Source of the DNA: JAJRXG01 sp047634015
Lineage (GTDB): Bacteria > Bacteroidota > Bacteroidia > Chitinophagales > Saprospiraceae
DNA length: 35,967 nt
Direction: 5' to 3'
NCBI GenBank assembly: GCA_047634015.1
Contig: JBLIDB010000015.1
Coordinates: 1 to 35,967, forward strand
Below, piece after piece: positions 1 through 8,292 of the stretch. A program made the translations under genes and the position numbers. The notes under the pieces were generated by a model. It searched no databases. It saw only the letters and a list, made by a program, of their open reading frames with translations, and was not told where the DNA came from. The stretch's first letter is position 1. Every line of letters starts with the position of its first letter.

Positions 1-64
1 CATTATGGTAAAGTATATACTGACGGAAATAACAGACTTTGTCCCAAATCATATCGCCTCATAT

Positions 65-808
65 CTAAGTTAATGGCCTACAAATATAATTCAACTTCTT
101 ACGATGATAGGTTTCAATGGCTTTTGCTATTTTAAGTCCCGCTCGTCCATCTAAGAAACCTTTTTTCCACAGGTAGGATCTGAAGAAGTGATATCTGGGA
201 GAAAAAAATCTCTTGAAAAATGAGCTCGGTTGATTTTGAGTTACTTTTTCTTCTATTGATAATCGAGCATATTTATCTAATCTATACTCCAACTGTTCAT
301 GTGTTTGATATGCTTTGTGAAGTAGCTTTCCATTCAGCTTCTCGAATTGCATTCTCCCTTGAGATGACACTAAATCTTCATGAACGAGGCGGTGATTCCA
401 TTCATAAAAATCTCGATGATATAATTTTGACTTCCACTCTGGATGCCACACACCATTTCTTATCCATTGACCACAATATCGAGTGAGGCGATTAAATCTA
501 TAAATAGTTTTCTCTTTCAATTGCACAGATTGCAGACTATTTATCAAATTTTCATCAAGACGTTCATCAGCATCTATTGCTAATATCCATGGATTTCTTG
601 CTTTTGAAGCACCATAATTACGCGCTGCGCCATATCCTACCCAATGAATTGAATGAACTTCAGCTTTAAGTGCATGTGCCTTCTTGACAGTTTCGTCCGT
701 ACTTTCGGCATCTACAACAATGCATTGATCACAAACAGAAGACAAAGACTTTATACAATCATCAATCTTACTTTCTTCATTGAGTGTGATGATTACTGCA
801 GTGATCAT
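65..808 (-). CDS. Family 2 glycosyltransferase (LPS-core/WaaE-KdtX-like)
   Basis: Probable membrane-associated GT-A sugar transferase that adds a sugar to an envelope glycan such as lipopolysaccharide; donor and acceptor cannot be told from sequence. The N-terminus (ITAVIITLNEE) is the usual nucleotide-binding start of GT2 enzymes. The metal-binding DxD is at D79-A-D81 inside AIDADERLDE, and a later HRLVHEDL stretch resembles the WaaE/KdtX subgroup. The C-terminal third is basic and aromatic (FKRFFSPRYHFFRSYLWKKG), which suits a membrane-edge position. At 247 residues it is the normal length for this subgroup. Its ATG overlaps the stop of the upstream cysQ-like gene (ATGA, 805-808), so the two are co-transcribed. 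Family call is firm; the pathway is inferred. Confidence 0.88.
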   Translation of the reverse strand: MITAVIITLNEESKIDDCIKSLSSVCDQCIVVDAESTDETVKKAHALKAEVHSIHWVGYGAARNYGASKARNPWILAIDADERLDENLINSLQSVQLKEKTIYRFNRLTRYCGQWIRNGVWHPEWKSKLYHRDFYEWNHRLVHEDLVSSQGRMQFEKLNGKLLHKAYQTHEQLEYRLDKYARLSIEEKVTQNQPSSFFKRFFSPRYHFFRSYLWKKGFLDGRAGLKIAKAIETYHRKKLNYICRPLT

Positions 809-1587
809 TCATCGACTAATGTTGCTCGCGCGATGAAATATGGATTGAGCAAGTTCTCCTTATTGTAGATCAGAGGCTTTCCGGTTTCATGATGCAATAC
901 TGCTCCTCCAGCTTCTTCTAATACGATTTGCGCTGCTCCTGTATCCCATTCCATAGTGGGTCCCATGCGAGGATAGATCTCCGCTTCATTAGCGGCCATC
1001 AACAAGAATTTCAAAGAACTTCCTTTAGAAACTGTCTCTGGCGAATCAAGCTGATCAATGAAAGATTTTGTCTCTTCATTGATATGAGATCTCGAGCATA
1101 CAACCCTTAGGCCTTTATCTTTCATAGAGAATGATGGCGCTTCCAATTGCTTACTTACATCCCCTGACTGATAAAATGCACCATTGTTCTTCGTCGCCCA
1201 ATACATTTCTCCACTTACAGGGACAAGTACGACTCCCATTATAGGAATACCATCTTCCACTAGTGCTATATTAACTGTAAACTCTCCATTACGCTTTATA
1301 AATTCTTTAGTACCATCTAAAGGGTCGACCAACCAGAATCTACTGTAATCTTTGCGCATTTCGTACGCTACTTGCTTTTCTTCTTCTGATATAATAGGAT
1401 ATGCTACTTCTAGCTTTTGCAATCCTTCTACGATTACTTTGTTAGCCGCTTTATCTGCTTTTGTTAATGGTGAGTCATCGGATTTTAATTCTACTCCAAA
1501 TGAATCTTCGTCCGCATAGATTTTGAGAATCTCCTCCCCTGCATCTATTGCAATTGTCTTAATTAATTCTACCAATTCTAATAACAT
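805..1587 (-). CDS. cysQ: 3'(2'),5'-bisphosphate nucleotidase CysQ-like
   Basis: Inositol-monophosphatase-superfamily enzyme, expected to hydrolyse 3'-phosphoadenosine 5'-phosphate (PAP) to AMP and phosphate, recycling the by-product of sulfate assimilation and sulfation. Visible motifs are ISEEE (first metal ligands), DPLDGTKEF (metal and phosphate site) and WDTGAAQIVLEEAGG near the C-terminus. The reading frame is open up to an ATG at 1644, but I place the start at the ATG at 1585-1587 (MLLELVELIK, 260 aa). That fits the family's N-terminal helix, and a TACTTTTG -7 element lies at 1609-1616 inside the longer version. The stop overlaps the glycosyltransferase start. An inositol or other sugar-phosphate phosphatase role remains possible. 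Confidence 0.87.
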   Translation of the reverse strand: MLLELVELIKTIAIDAGEEILKIYADEDSFGVELKSDDSPLTKADKAANKVIVEGLQKLEVAYPIISEEEKQVAYEMRKDYSRFWLVDPLDGTKEFIKRNGEFTVNIALVEDGIPIMGVVLVPVSGEMYWATKNNGAFYQSGDVSKQLEAPSFSMKDKGLRVVCSRSHINEETKSFIDQLDSPETVSKGSSLKFLLMAANEAEIYPRMGPTMEWDTGAAQIVLEEAGGAVLHHETGKPLIYNKENLLNPYFIARATLVDE

Positions 1588-1608
1588 CCCTATTTGATCT
1601 ATTTTTGA

Positions 1609-1616
1609 CAAAAGTA
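1609..1616 (-). promoter_or_regulatory. Bacteroidota -7 promoter element for cysQ
   Basis: The minus strand reads TACTTTTG, a full match to TAnnTTTG. It lies about 20 bases before the preferred cysQ ATG at 1587. No convincing -33 TTTG is visible. It lies inside the coding region if the longer start (1644) were used, which argues for the shorter protein. Confidence 0.45.
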
Positions 1617-1669
1617 ATTTATTCCTGTTCAGCAGGGATTGCATTTAGTATAAGGAAGATATTTAGAAT

Positions 1670-2686
1670 ATGGCAAAAGTTTTAGTTACTGGAGGGAGCG
1701 GATATATAGGCAGTCATACGCTGGTTAATCTGATGGAGGCTGGTTATCAAGTGATATCTATAGACAATCACATCAATTCAAAACCGGAAGCCATAGAAGC
1801 TGTAAAAGAACTTACTGGTAAAGAAGTGCGTAATTATGAGATTGACCTTTGTGACGCAGCCGCTGTCTCCCAAGTATTTCAAGAGCATTCCGATATTGAC
1901 GCTGTAATTCACTTTGCTGCTTTGAAAGCTGTTGGAGAATCCGTTGAAAAACCCATGTTATATTTTAAAAATAATATGAATTCCCTCTTGAACGTCATGG
2001 ATGAAGTCAAGAAGCATGATATACAGAACTTTATATTTTCTTCCTCTTGCACTGTCTATGGACAAGCTACCGATCTTCCGGTAACGGAAGAAACAGAAAT
2101 GAAAGATGCGGAATCTCCATATGGGCGTACAAAACAACTGGGGGAATATGTCCTAAGAGATCTCGCTAAGATCTGGGGAATTAATGTGGTCTCTCTGCGA
2201 TACTTCAACCCAGCTGGAGCACATCCTTCGGGCAAAATAGGAGAAGCACCAAAAGTTATTGCCTTAAATCTGGTACCTATAATAACAGAAACTGCCGCCG
2301 GTAAACGAGAGAAATGTATGGTCTTTGGAGATGACTATAATACCAGAGATGGAAGTTGTGTAAGGGACTATATCCATATTCAAGATCTCGCCACCGCTCA
2401 TACAAAAGCGGTAGACTATTTGATAGCCAATAAAAACGATGATAATTACGAGGTATATAACCTCGGCATCGGACAAGGGGTAACTGTTATTGAAGCGATA
2501 AAAGCTTTTGAAAAAGTATCTGGCAAGAAACTAAACTACGAGATAGGACCAAGACGTCCTGGGGATGTTGTAGCGATCTATTCCAATTATGAAAAAGCAA
2601 GACAACGCCTAGACTGGGAACCTCAATATGGGATAGACGATATTATGCGTACTTCCTGGGAGTGGGAGCTTCATCGCCCTTATTAG
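1670..2686 (+). CDS. galE: UDP-glucose 4-epimerase
   Basis: Cytoplasmic NAD-dependent epimerase interconverting UDP-glucose and UDP-galactose, feeding galactose into glycans or out into glycolysis. It is an extended short-chain dehydrogenase with the Rossmann motif GGSGYIGSHT at residues 8-17. The catalytic set is the SSSCTVYG stretch (Ser126), Tyr151 and Lys155 (YGRTK), followed by the GalE-typical RYFNPAGAHPSG. The 338-residue length is normal. It is divergent from cysQ and followed by a long non-coding gap, so it is probably monocistronic. Proximity to the glycosyltransferase suggests use in envelope glycan synthesis, which is inference. Confidence 0.96.
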   Translation: MAKVLVTGGSGYIGSHTLVNLMEAGYQVISIDNHINSKPEAIEAVKELTGKEVRNYEIDLCDAAAVSQVFQEHSDIDAVIHFAALKAVGESVEKPMLYFKNNMNSLLNVMDEVKKHDIQNFIFSSSCTVYGQATDLPVTEETEMKDAESPYGRTKQLGEYVLRDLAKIWGINVVSLRYFNPAGAHPSGKIGEAPKVIALNLVPIITETAAGKREKCMVFGDDYNTRDGSCVRDYIHIQDLATAHTKAVDYLIANKNDDNYEVYNLGIGQGVTVIEAIKAFEKVSGKKLNYEIGPRRPGDVVAIYSNYEKARQRLDWEPQYGIDDIMRTSWEWELHRPY

Positions 2687-3054
2687 AGTTTGATCTAACC
2701 CGAGTTTTGCAATAGACTGTCTATTACGAACTCAAGTCACTTCAAAGATGCGTAGGTCGGTAAATTTCCATTCTCCTCGTGGTGGTGAACATGTTTGCGA
2801 GTCCAAATTCGCTTAAAGCACCCATCTTTTTTGACCTTTCAACTCTCGACACGAAAAACCTTATGCATAAAATAGGTTTGATTTGATCCTTTGGTCTGAT
2901 TGCGCAAAATTTTATCTTATCCAGCGTTGATTTCTGTCATGCTGCGCAGGCTATATTCCGTCATCACGCCACGCTCAAAATAAAATTACACTCAATCGCT
3001 CAAATCCCCTTTTTTAACTACCTCTTCGCGCAGAGCTTTGCTAATTATTATCAA
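2687..3054. other. Intergenic stretch with possible dispersed repeat
   Basis: There is no credible gene in these bases. A minus-strand frame is open from 2936 to 2742 (64 codons) but has no start codon at its beginning, no ribosome binding site, and an internal Met only halfway. Its translation contains SKKMGALSEFGLANMF and ends in RRMEIYRPTHL. A start-less open frame in a gap of this kind can come from a repeated intergenic element or a gene remnant; I cannot tell which from one copy. The last 50 bases before 3101 carry the ior promoter. Confidence 0.4.
2702..2733 (+). terminator. Imperfect hairpin after galE
   Basis: An inverted repeat starts 15 bases after the galE stop. The outer arms are GAGTT/AACTC and the inner arms AATAGA/TCTATT, with a small internal loop. 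No clear T-run follows, so it may be a weak terminator or an RNA-stabilising hairpin. Confidence 0.35.
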
Positions 3055-3083
3055 TTTGCTTCTTTGCAATTGACGTAACTTTG
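3055..3083 (+). promoter_or_regulatory. Promoter of iorAB
   Basis: TTTG at 3055-3058 and TAACTTTG at 3076-3083 match the Bacteroidota -33 TTTG / -7 TAnnTTTG pattern with a 17-base spacer. Transcription would start near 3090, leaving a very short leader before the ATG at 3101. Confidence 0.55.
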
Positions 3084-3100
3084 ATCCATAATTTGAAATT

Positions 3101-3580
3101 ATGGAATTGAATATCAATGGCAAGGTTCACAATGTTGATGTAGAACCAGGTATGCCCCTACTTTGGGTTTTGAGAGATGAGCTCAATATGACAGGGACCA
3201 AATTTGGTTGTGGCGTATCTGCTTGTGGAGCATGTACAGTTATGGTTGATGGGGTCGCTACAAGAACTTGTACACTACCTGTCGCAAATGCTCAAGGCAA
3301 GGAAATATTAACAATAGAAGGAGTAGGGTCATTAGCAAACTTATCTTCTGTACAACAAGCTTGGGTAGAGCATCAAGTGCCTCAGTGTGGGTACTGTCAA
3401 AGCGGAATGGTCATGGCTGCTGAAGCCCTCTTAGATGAAATTCCAGATCCAACGGACGAAGAAATAGATGCTAAAATGACCAATATCTGTCGATGCGGGA
3501 CTTATAATCGTATCCGTCCGGCCATTCGAACTGCTGCCAAATTGCGCAAGCAAGCTTCAGACCTATTAGGTTCCCTCTAA
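3101..3580 (+). CDS. iorA: Isoquinoline 1-oxidoreductase-type small subunit, 2x[2Fe-2S]
   Basis: Electron-transfer subunit of a two-subunit molybdenum hydroxylase; it passes electrons from the molybdenum site in the large subunit to an outside acceptor. The first, plant-ferredoxin-like cluster is held by C37, C42, C45 and C57 (GCGVSACGACT). The second, in the helical domain, is held by C96, C99, C130 and C132 (QCGYCQSG and NICRCGTY). The 159-residue length is normal for the family. It is followed after 18 bases by iorB, the usual order. The name follows the IorAB family; the true substrate may be another N-heterocycle or an aldehyde. No FAD subunit is present, as expected for this type. Confidence 0.92.
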   Translation: MELNINGKVHNVDVEPGMPLLWVLRDELNMTGTKFGCGVSACGACTVMVDGVATRTCTLPVANAQGKEILTIEGVGSLANLSSVQQAWVEHQVPQCGYCQSGMVMAAEALLDEIPDPTDEEIDAKMTNICRCGTYNRIRPAIRTAAKLRKQASDLLGSL

Positions 3581-3598
3581 CCCACTAATCAGATCAAA

Positions 3599-5857
3599 AT
3601 GTCAAAAGAAAAAAGAAAAATATTCACTCGCCGTAATTTCTTGATTACTGGTGGAGTCGTAACAACGGGCTTAGTGGTTGGAGTCGCTGGACTCAATGTT
3701 TATGCGAATAAGAAGATTAGGCAATATACGGGTGAAGGAATGGGTGAAGGAAATTCCCTCAATGCATGGATCCGTATTGCCTCAGATAATCAAGTTACAA
3801 TAGCAGTTCCGCGTGCGGAGATGGGTCAAGGGGTATATACCTCACTTCCCATGCTCTTGGCTGAAGAATTGGAAATCTCTATGGATCAGATTACTGTGAT
3901 TCATCCTCAGGTGGAATCTCCCTATGCCAATACATTTATGTTAACACAAAAAGAGCCCAATGCCTATAAGGGGTACTCCATGTCCGAAAAGCTTTATGCC
4001 TTCCTACCCGTAATTGGAACTGGAGGTAGTACATCGATTCCTGATGGATTCAACAATATGCGCTATGCCGGAGCTACTGCTCGTGAAATGTTGAAACAAG
4101 CTGCTGCTGACCAATGGGGAGTAGAGATAGGAGATGTCCAGGCTGCAAATGGATTTGTAATAAAGAAAACTGGAGGTGAAAAACTTAGCTATGGTTCGTT
4201 AGCTGAAGCTGCTGCCCAAATCGATCTTGCTGGCCTTCCTGAATTGAAAAAGAAAGAGGATTGGAAGCTAATCGGAACTAAGGCACGTCGCTTGGATATA
4301 CCTGAAAAGGTCACAGGTCAAGCCACATTTGGTATTGATATCCGACAAGATAAAATGCTATATGCGTCTATGGTTCACCCGAGTACTGTTGGTGGCAAAA
4401 TAACGGCCATCACCAACATTGATGAGGTTAAAGAACAAAAAGGAGTCAAAAATGTAGTCCTTACGGAATACGGTGTTGCAGTAATCGCTGACAATACTTG
4501 GAGAGCTAAAAATGCTTCAGTTTTACTTGAATTAGAAGAAGATAAAGCTGGAAATGAAGGGATCTCTTCAGAGATTATTCACTCCAGTTTGCTCGAAATA
4601 TTAGATAAAGAGCCTCTGGCTACGCCTGAAGATGAAGGCGATGTGCTAGAACAATTAAATGATAATGCAGATATTATTGAGAGCACCTATCAGGTACCAT
4701 ACCTTGCACATGCTACTATGGAGCCACTTAATTGCACTGTACTTATCAATGAAAATTACGCCGAAGTTTGGGTAGGACACCAGGCGATATCCGTAGCAAG
4801 AGATATGGTCAATCAGATCACTAATATTCCTAAAGACAATATCAAGATCCATATTACTTATCTCGGAGGAGGCTTTGGAAGAAGAGCAGAACCCGACTAT
4901 ATCTTGAAGGCGACAAGTATCGCTGCTAAGATGCCAGGTATACCAGTTCAAACCGTCTTTACCCGTGAGGAAGACATGCGAAATGATATGTATCGTCCAG
5001 CGGCGTTAAGCCGGTTTCGTGCCAGTGTGGATGACAATGGTGACATCTTAGCATGGGACAATATGATGGCCTTACAATCAGTAAGTAACAGTGCCATAGG
5101 CAGAATTTTGCCTGCCATGGCCCCAAGTCCTGCCAAAGATGAGGCTACAGTAGAAGGTGCTGCACATCTTCCATATATAATGAAGAATCGACGAGTAGCT
5201 TTTGGTAATTATGAAAGTCCTATTCAAGTAGGTTTCTGGAGAAGTGTAGGTAGCTCCCAAAATGCATTCTTTACAGAATCTTTTATGGACGAATGTGCAG
5301 CTGCAGCCGGACAAGATCCATTTGAATTCAGAAGAAATAAATTAGCTGATCATCCTCGTTTTAAGGCAGTATTAGAGAAAGCGGCAGATATGTCAGATTG
5401 GGGTGCTCAAGATGGTAAGTATCGAGGAATTGCACTACATAAATCCTTCGGGTCTATCGTTGGGGAAGTATGTGAGCTCAGCAAAAATGGAGAAAAAGAA
5501 TTCTCTATAGATCGGTTTACGAGTGTAATCGATTGTGGTACCTATGTGAATCCAGATACTATAGAGGCTCAGTTAGAAGGAGGAATCGTCTTCGGACTTT
5601 CAGCAGCCTTGTACGGTCAAATCACTTGGAAAGATGGCCAGGTTGTAGAAGGGAACTTTCCTGATTATGAAATGGTCCGGCTCAATGTATCTCCCAAAGT
5701 AAATGTGCACATCATGGAAGTTGATGCATATCCTGGCGGTGTAGGAGAACCAGGGACCCCTCCAGCTGCACCAGCACTTACAAACGCATTATTTGCAGCA
5801 ACAGGAGTACGTATACGAGAATTACCAATAGTGAAACAGGGATATAGTTTTGTCTAA
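3599..5857 (+). CDS. iorB: Isoquinoline 1-oxidoreductase-type molybdopterin-binding large subunit
   Basis: Catalytic subunit of a molybdenum hydroxylase of the xanthine-oxidase family, single-chain IorB type (752 aa). The N-terminus is a twin-arginine signal: TRRNFLITGG with R11-R12, then a hydrophobic stretch to about residue 33. The folded complex should therefore be exported to the periplasm, probably with IorA as passenger. Molybdopterin-contact motifs are visible (GQGVYTSLP, LGGGFGRR), and the base-catalyst glutamate is E717 in GGVGEPGTPP near the C-terminus. No molybdenum-cofactor maturase or insertion chaperone lies nearby, so these must be encoded elsewhere. Substrate is unknown; isoquinoline is only the family prototype. 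Confidence 0.92.
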   Translation: MSKEKRKIFTRRNFLITGGVVTTGLVVGVAGLNVYANKKIRQYTGEGMGEGNSLNAWIRIASDNQVTIAVPRAEMGQGVYTSLPMLLAEELEISMDQITVIHPQVESPYANTFMLTQKEPNAYKGYSMSEKLYAFLPVIGTGGSTSIPDGFNNMRYAGATAREMLKQAAADQWGVEIGDVQAANGFVIKKTGGEKLSYGSLAEAAAQIDLAGLPELKKKEDWKLIGTKARRLDIPEKVTGQATFGIDIRQDKMLYASMVHPSTVGGKITAITNIDEVKEQKGVKNVVLTEYGVAVIADNTWRAKNASVLLELEEDKAGNEGISSEIIHSSLLEILDKEPLATPEDEGDVLEQLNDNADIIESTYQVPYLAHATMEPLNCTVLINENYAEVWVGHQAISVARDMVNQITNIPKDNIKIHITYLGGGFGRRAEPDYILKATSIAAKMPGIPVQTVFTREEDMRNDMYRPAALSRFRASVDDNGDILAWDNMMALQSVSNSAIGRILPAMAPSPAKDEATVEGAAHLPYIMKNRRVAFGNYESPIQVGFWRSVGSSQNAFFTESFMDECAAAAGQDPFEFRRNKLADHPRFKAVLEKAADMSDWGAQDGKYRGIALHKSFGSIVGEVCELSKNGEKEFSIDRFTSVIDCGTYVNPDTIEAQLEGGIVFGLSAALYGQITWKDGQVVEGNFPDYEMVRLNVSPKVNVHIMEVDAYPGGVGEPGTPPAAPALTNALFAATGVRIRELPIVKQGYSFV

Positions 5858-5886
5858 TGGCTTATTGAATTTCTCTTGATAAAAGC

Positions 5887-6423
5887 TTAGAAATTTAACA
5901 CAAGTCCGATTCCATTACTGGTTCCGGCTATAGATAGTTCTACAGAAGGTGCATCGTGATAACCAATGGGTTGATTTTCATGAAACACTTCTATAGCACG
6001 CAGTCTTGATCGCTTAGCCTTCCCTTGGTTTATTAAGCTTGTGACCACCCTTATCGACATACCCAAAAGGATCATTAGAGCCCCTATCCTATCTCCAGGT
6101 GATAATGGAAAGACAGATTCATTATAGAGACCAATATCATTATCTATAACGATTAGTAATAACCCACCAATACCGAAACCTGCGGTTATTTTTCCTGTCG
6201 TTTTATCAGATTTTGATTGCTGTAATGATCGCTCATAAAGACTTAATGATTGCGGAACCTTCATAAAAACACCTCCAGCCTCCCTATAATCCATCCGCTT
6301 GCCATCATAAGCAATAGTCTTAAAAATATTGTAAAGTGTTTTTTGACTGACTACTTCTCTGGGCAGAATTCCAAGAATGGCCGTCATGACTAAGCATATA
6401 ATCAAATCGTAGTCGCGCATCAT
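5887..6423 (-). CDS. Conserved Bacteroidota membrane protein of unknown function
   Basis: A 178-residue protein I can place only as a recurring Bacteroidota type without known function. It has an N-terminal hydrophobic segment (residues about 6-22), a soluble part containing YDGKRMDYREAG, two further hydrophobic segments (about 98-115 and 131-147), and a tail ending GIGLVLNF. That glycine-rich aromatic end resembles the closing segment seen in related hypotheticals. Two ATG codons sit side by side at 6418-6423; the start is taken at the first. It is convergent with iorB and divergent from the broken DUF4382 gene. Confidence 0.65.
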   Translation of the reverse strand: MMRDYDLIICLVMTAILGILPREVVSQKTLYNIFKTIAYDGKRMDYREAGGVFMKVPQSLSLYERSLQQSKSDKTTGKITAGFGIGGLLLIVIDNDIGLYNESVFPLSPGDRIGALMILLGMSIRVVTSLINQGKAKRSRLRAIEVFHENQPIGYHDAPSVELSIAGTSNGIGLVLNF

Positions 6424-6600
6424 AATACCTCATTCTAATTAATGCTCTATCTATAACGTTAACAATTATTCAATTGATGTTTCAATTCATTAGCAACGAT
6501 GATTACCCTCTGAATACTTCACCTAGTACAAATTAGAGATATACCCTATATCAATCCCTTATTTTGAAACGGTTTTACTTCCTCATCAAAAAATCATGCT

Positions 6601-7549
6601 ATGAAAATTGTTGCGTATTTATTAATCGTAGGATCACTTCTACTTGCATCATGTCAAGACAATGACAATTCTAATTCATCAAAAGGCACAACTGGCAAAC
6701 TAAGTATGGAACTAACAGACTCACCAAATGATAATCCGAATGTCAAATCATGCATTGTTCCCTTTGCCTCCGTATATGCAGATAGAATCAAGCTTGAAGA
6801 ATTCTCTAAAACAACCGTCGACTTATTGGCATTTCAAAATGGTAAAACTTTAAGCTTAGGAGAATTTGAGATTGAAAACAAAAGCTACTCTTCATTAAGC
6901 TTCGAAATGGACTTTGAAAAAACAGCTCATGGTGAAAGCCCCAGAGCTTATATAGAATTACAAGACGGGACAAGAGATGCCTAGTGATTTCTGAGAATAT
7001 TATTAGCATATCTTCTATATTCAACATAGACGAAGACACCACTAAAAACTTGTTCTTGACGTTGATCTTCGTAAATCAATAGTAGACGAAGCAACCGATA
7101 ATGAAGATGCAGACTATAATCTTTCAAGTAAGTTAGAGTTAAATTCCGCCTTTCGTTTAGTTGATTCCAAAACCACAGGGGTTATAAAAGGCAAGAGCTC
7201 AAAAGGAAAAACTGAATCCCAAAGTACCGTCGTGTATTTATATAAAAAAGGCGAATTCCATCAATATACAGAATTGGATGCGCAAGGGTCATCGAAAATC
7301 TTCTTCTCAAATGCTTTGTCAAGTACCTCATGCGATAACGATGGAAGCGACGAATTGGATTTTCTGCCTGAAGGAGAATATGAACTCTACGCTGCAAAGT
7401 ATGAAGTCAATTCTAAAAACAAAACGGCGTTCTCAGGATTGTTTTCTATAGATGGAATACTTGATCTTGACAACCCTAAAGTCGTGACTGTTTTAGCAGG
7501 ATCCACTATCCCCGTTGATATGTCCTTAGGAGGATTGTTAGATTTATAG
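6601..7549 (+). pseudogene. DUF4382 lipoprotein gene, broken by two frameshifts
   Basis: The N-terminus is a lipoprotein signal (MKIVAYLLIVGSLLLASCQ). DUF4382-like sequence follows: KLSMELTDSP, then a strand-rich part ending YIELQDGTRDA at a stop at 6982-6984. The rest continues in another frame as LVISENIISIS...DEDTTKN (about 6981-7045), then shifts again to LVLDVDLRKSIV, the typical end of this domain, and runs to the stop at 7549. One missing base near 6979-6983 and one near 7044-7050 would restore a single 316-residue frame, since 949+2 bases is divisible by three. The second shift lies at a run of five A. The DUF4382 family is extracellular and of unknown role. Recent decay is more likely than programmed frameshifting; a sequencing error at both sites is possible. 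Confidence 0.82.
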
Positions 7550-7567
7550 TAGTATTAGTCGATATTC

Positions 7568-7600
7568 AACAGGGAAATAGCTCGGCTGCTTCCTTGTTTT
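7568..7600 (+). terminator. Rho-independent terminator after the DUF4382 gene
   Basis: Left arm 7568-7581 pairs with 7585-7598 around a TCG loop, 14 positions with one mismatch and two wobble pairs. A short T-rich tail follows (TTTTGCTTT). It lies 19 bases after the stop at 7549. Confidence 0.7.
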
Positions 7601-7674
7601 GCTTTACACACTAAGCCTTGAACACACTATAAATCCTATCTTCGGCCCGATCATACCACCAAAGAGGAAGGCCT

Positions 7675-8250
7675 ATGGAAGAAGATAAAAGGAAAGAAAA
7701 CCAAGTTCATAAAAGTAAGAAGTATGATCCTCGTGGTATTCAGACACTCTTCAGAACAGTAAGCCGCAATCACTATCAGCTACTCAAGATGATAGACAAT
7801 AAGGCGAGCATTGTATTGACTGTCAATTCTATCATAATTTCATTGCTCATGGGAGCATTATACATCGCTCCCGAAGCTCGGCAACCAATAATTCGTGTCT
7901 CTGCGGCGATTCTTATCAATTGCAGTATGTTCTCGATGATTTTTGCACTAGTGAGTATGTTGCCTCATAAATATTTCGGAAGTATATACCGTAACAGTGA
8001 TTATGAGGGAAGTCTTTATGCTGCAAATTTCGCTCGCCGTTCTCTCGAAGAATTCGAAGCTGAGATACAGCGTATTACCTCCACTGGCCAAAGTATATAT
8101 AAAGAAATGACGAGAGATCTCTATTTCCTAGGAAGATCTATTCACGGTAAGCAAATAGTACTTTTTATATCCGTAGGAATATTTCTATTGGGATTGATAG
8201 GTGCTATAGGGCATTCTATTTCCCATGGGCTTGATATCTTTTCTCATTAG
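7675..8250 (+). CDS. Orphan DUF5706 / PycTM-like membrane protein
   Basis: A 191-residue membrane protein resembling the DUF5706 family, which includes the Pycsar effector PycTM. In Pycsar anti-phage defence a pyrimidine cyclase makes cCMP or cUMP and the membrane effector then damages the inner membrane. The family-like segment is TLFRTVSRNHYQLLKMIDNKAS (residues about 24-45) running into the first membrane helix (46-65). Further helices are at about 74-96 and 161-184, with a helical charged linker containing ARRSLEEFEAEIQRITSTG between them. No nucleotide cyclase or HD-domain partner is in the window, so signalling or defence is only a hypothesis. Start ATG at 7675 follows AGAGGAAGGCCT, a good ribosome binding site. 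Confidence 0.68.
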   Translation: MEEDKRKENQVHKSKKYDPRGIQTLFRTVSRNHYQLLKMIDNKASIVLTVNSIIISLLMGALYIAPEARQPIIRVSAAILINCSMFSMIFALVSMLPHKYFGSIYRNSDYEGSLYAANFARRSLEEFEAEIQRITSTGQSIYKEMTRDLYFLGRSIHGKQIVLFISVGIFLLGLIGAIGHSISHGLDIFSH

Positions 8251-8292
8251 AATATTGCACTCTTCTTCAGATTTATCATGGTACATTAACTG

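Noticed and set aside
220..868. Plus-strand open frames opposite the glycosyltransferase and cysQ
   Set aside because: They lie wholly inside recognisable minus-strand genes and lack ribosome binding sites and conserved motifs.
2856..2879. AAACCT/AGGTTT inverted repeat in the galE-ior gap
   Set aside because: Only six base pairs with a 12-base loop in AT-rich sequence, so it is not distinguishable from chance.
7040..7052. Programmed frameshift at the A-run in the DUF4382 gene
   Set aside because: A second break about 65 bases upstream also needs repair, and there is no slippery heptamer with a following structure I can see.
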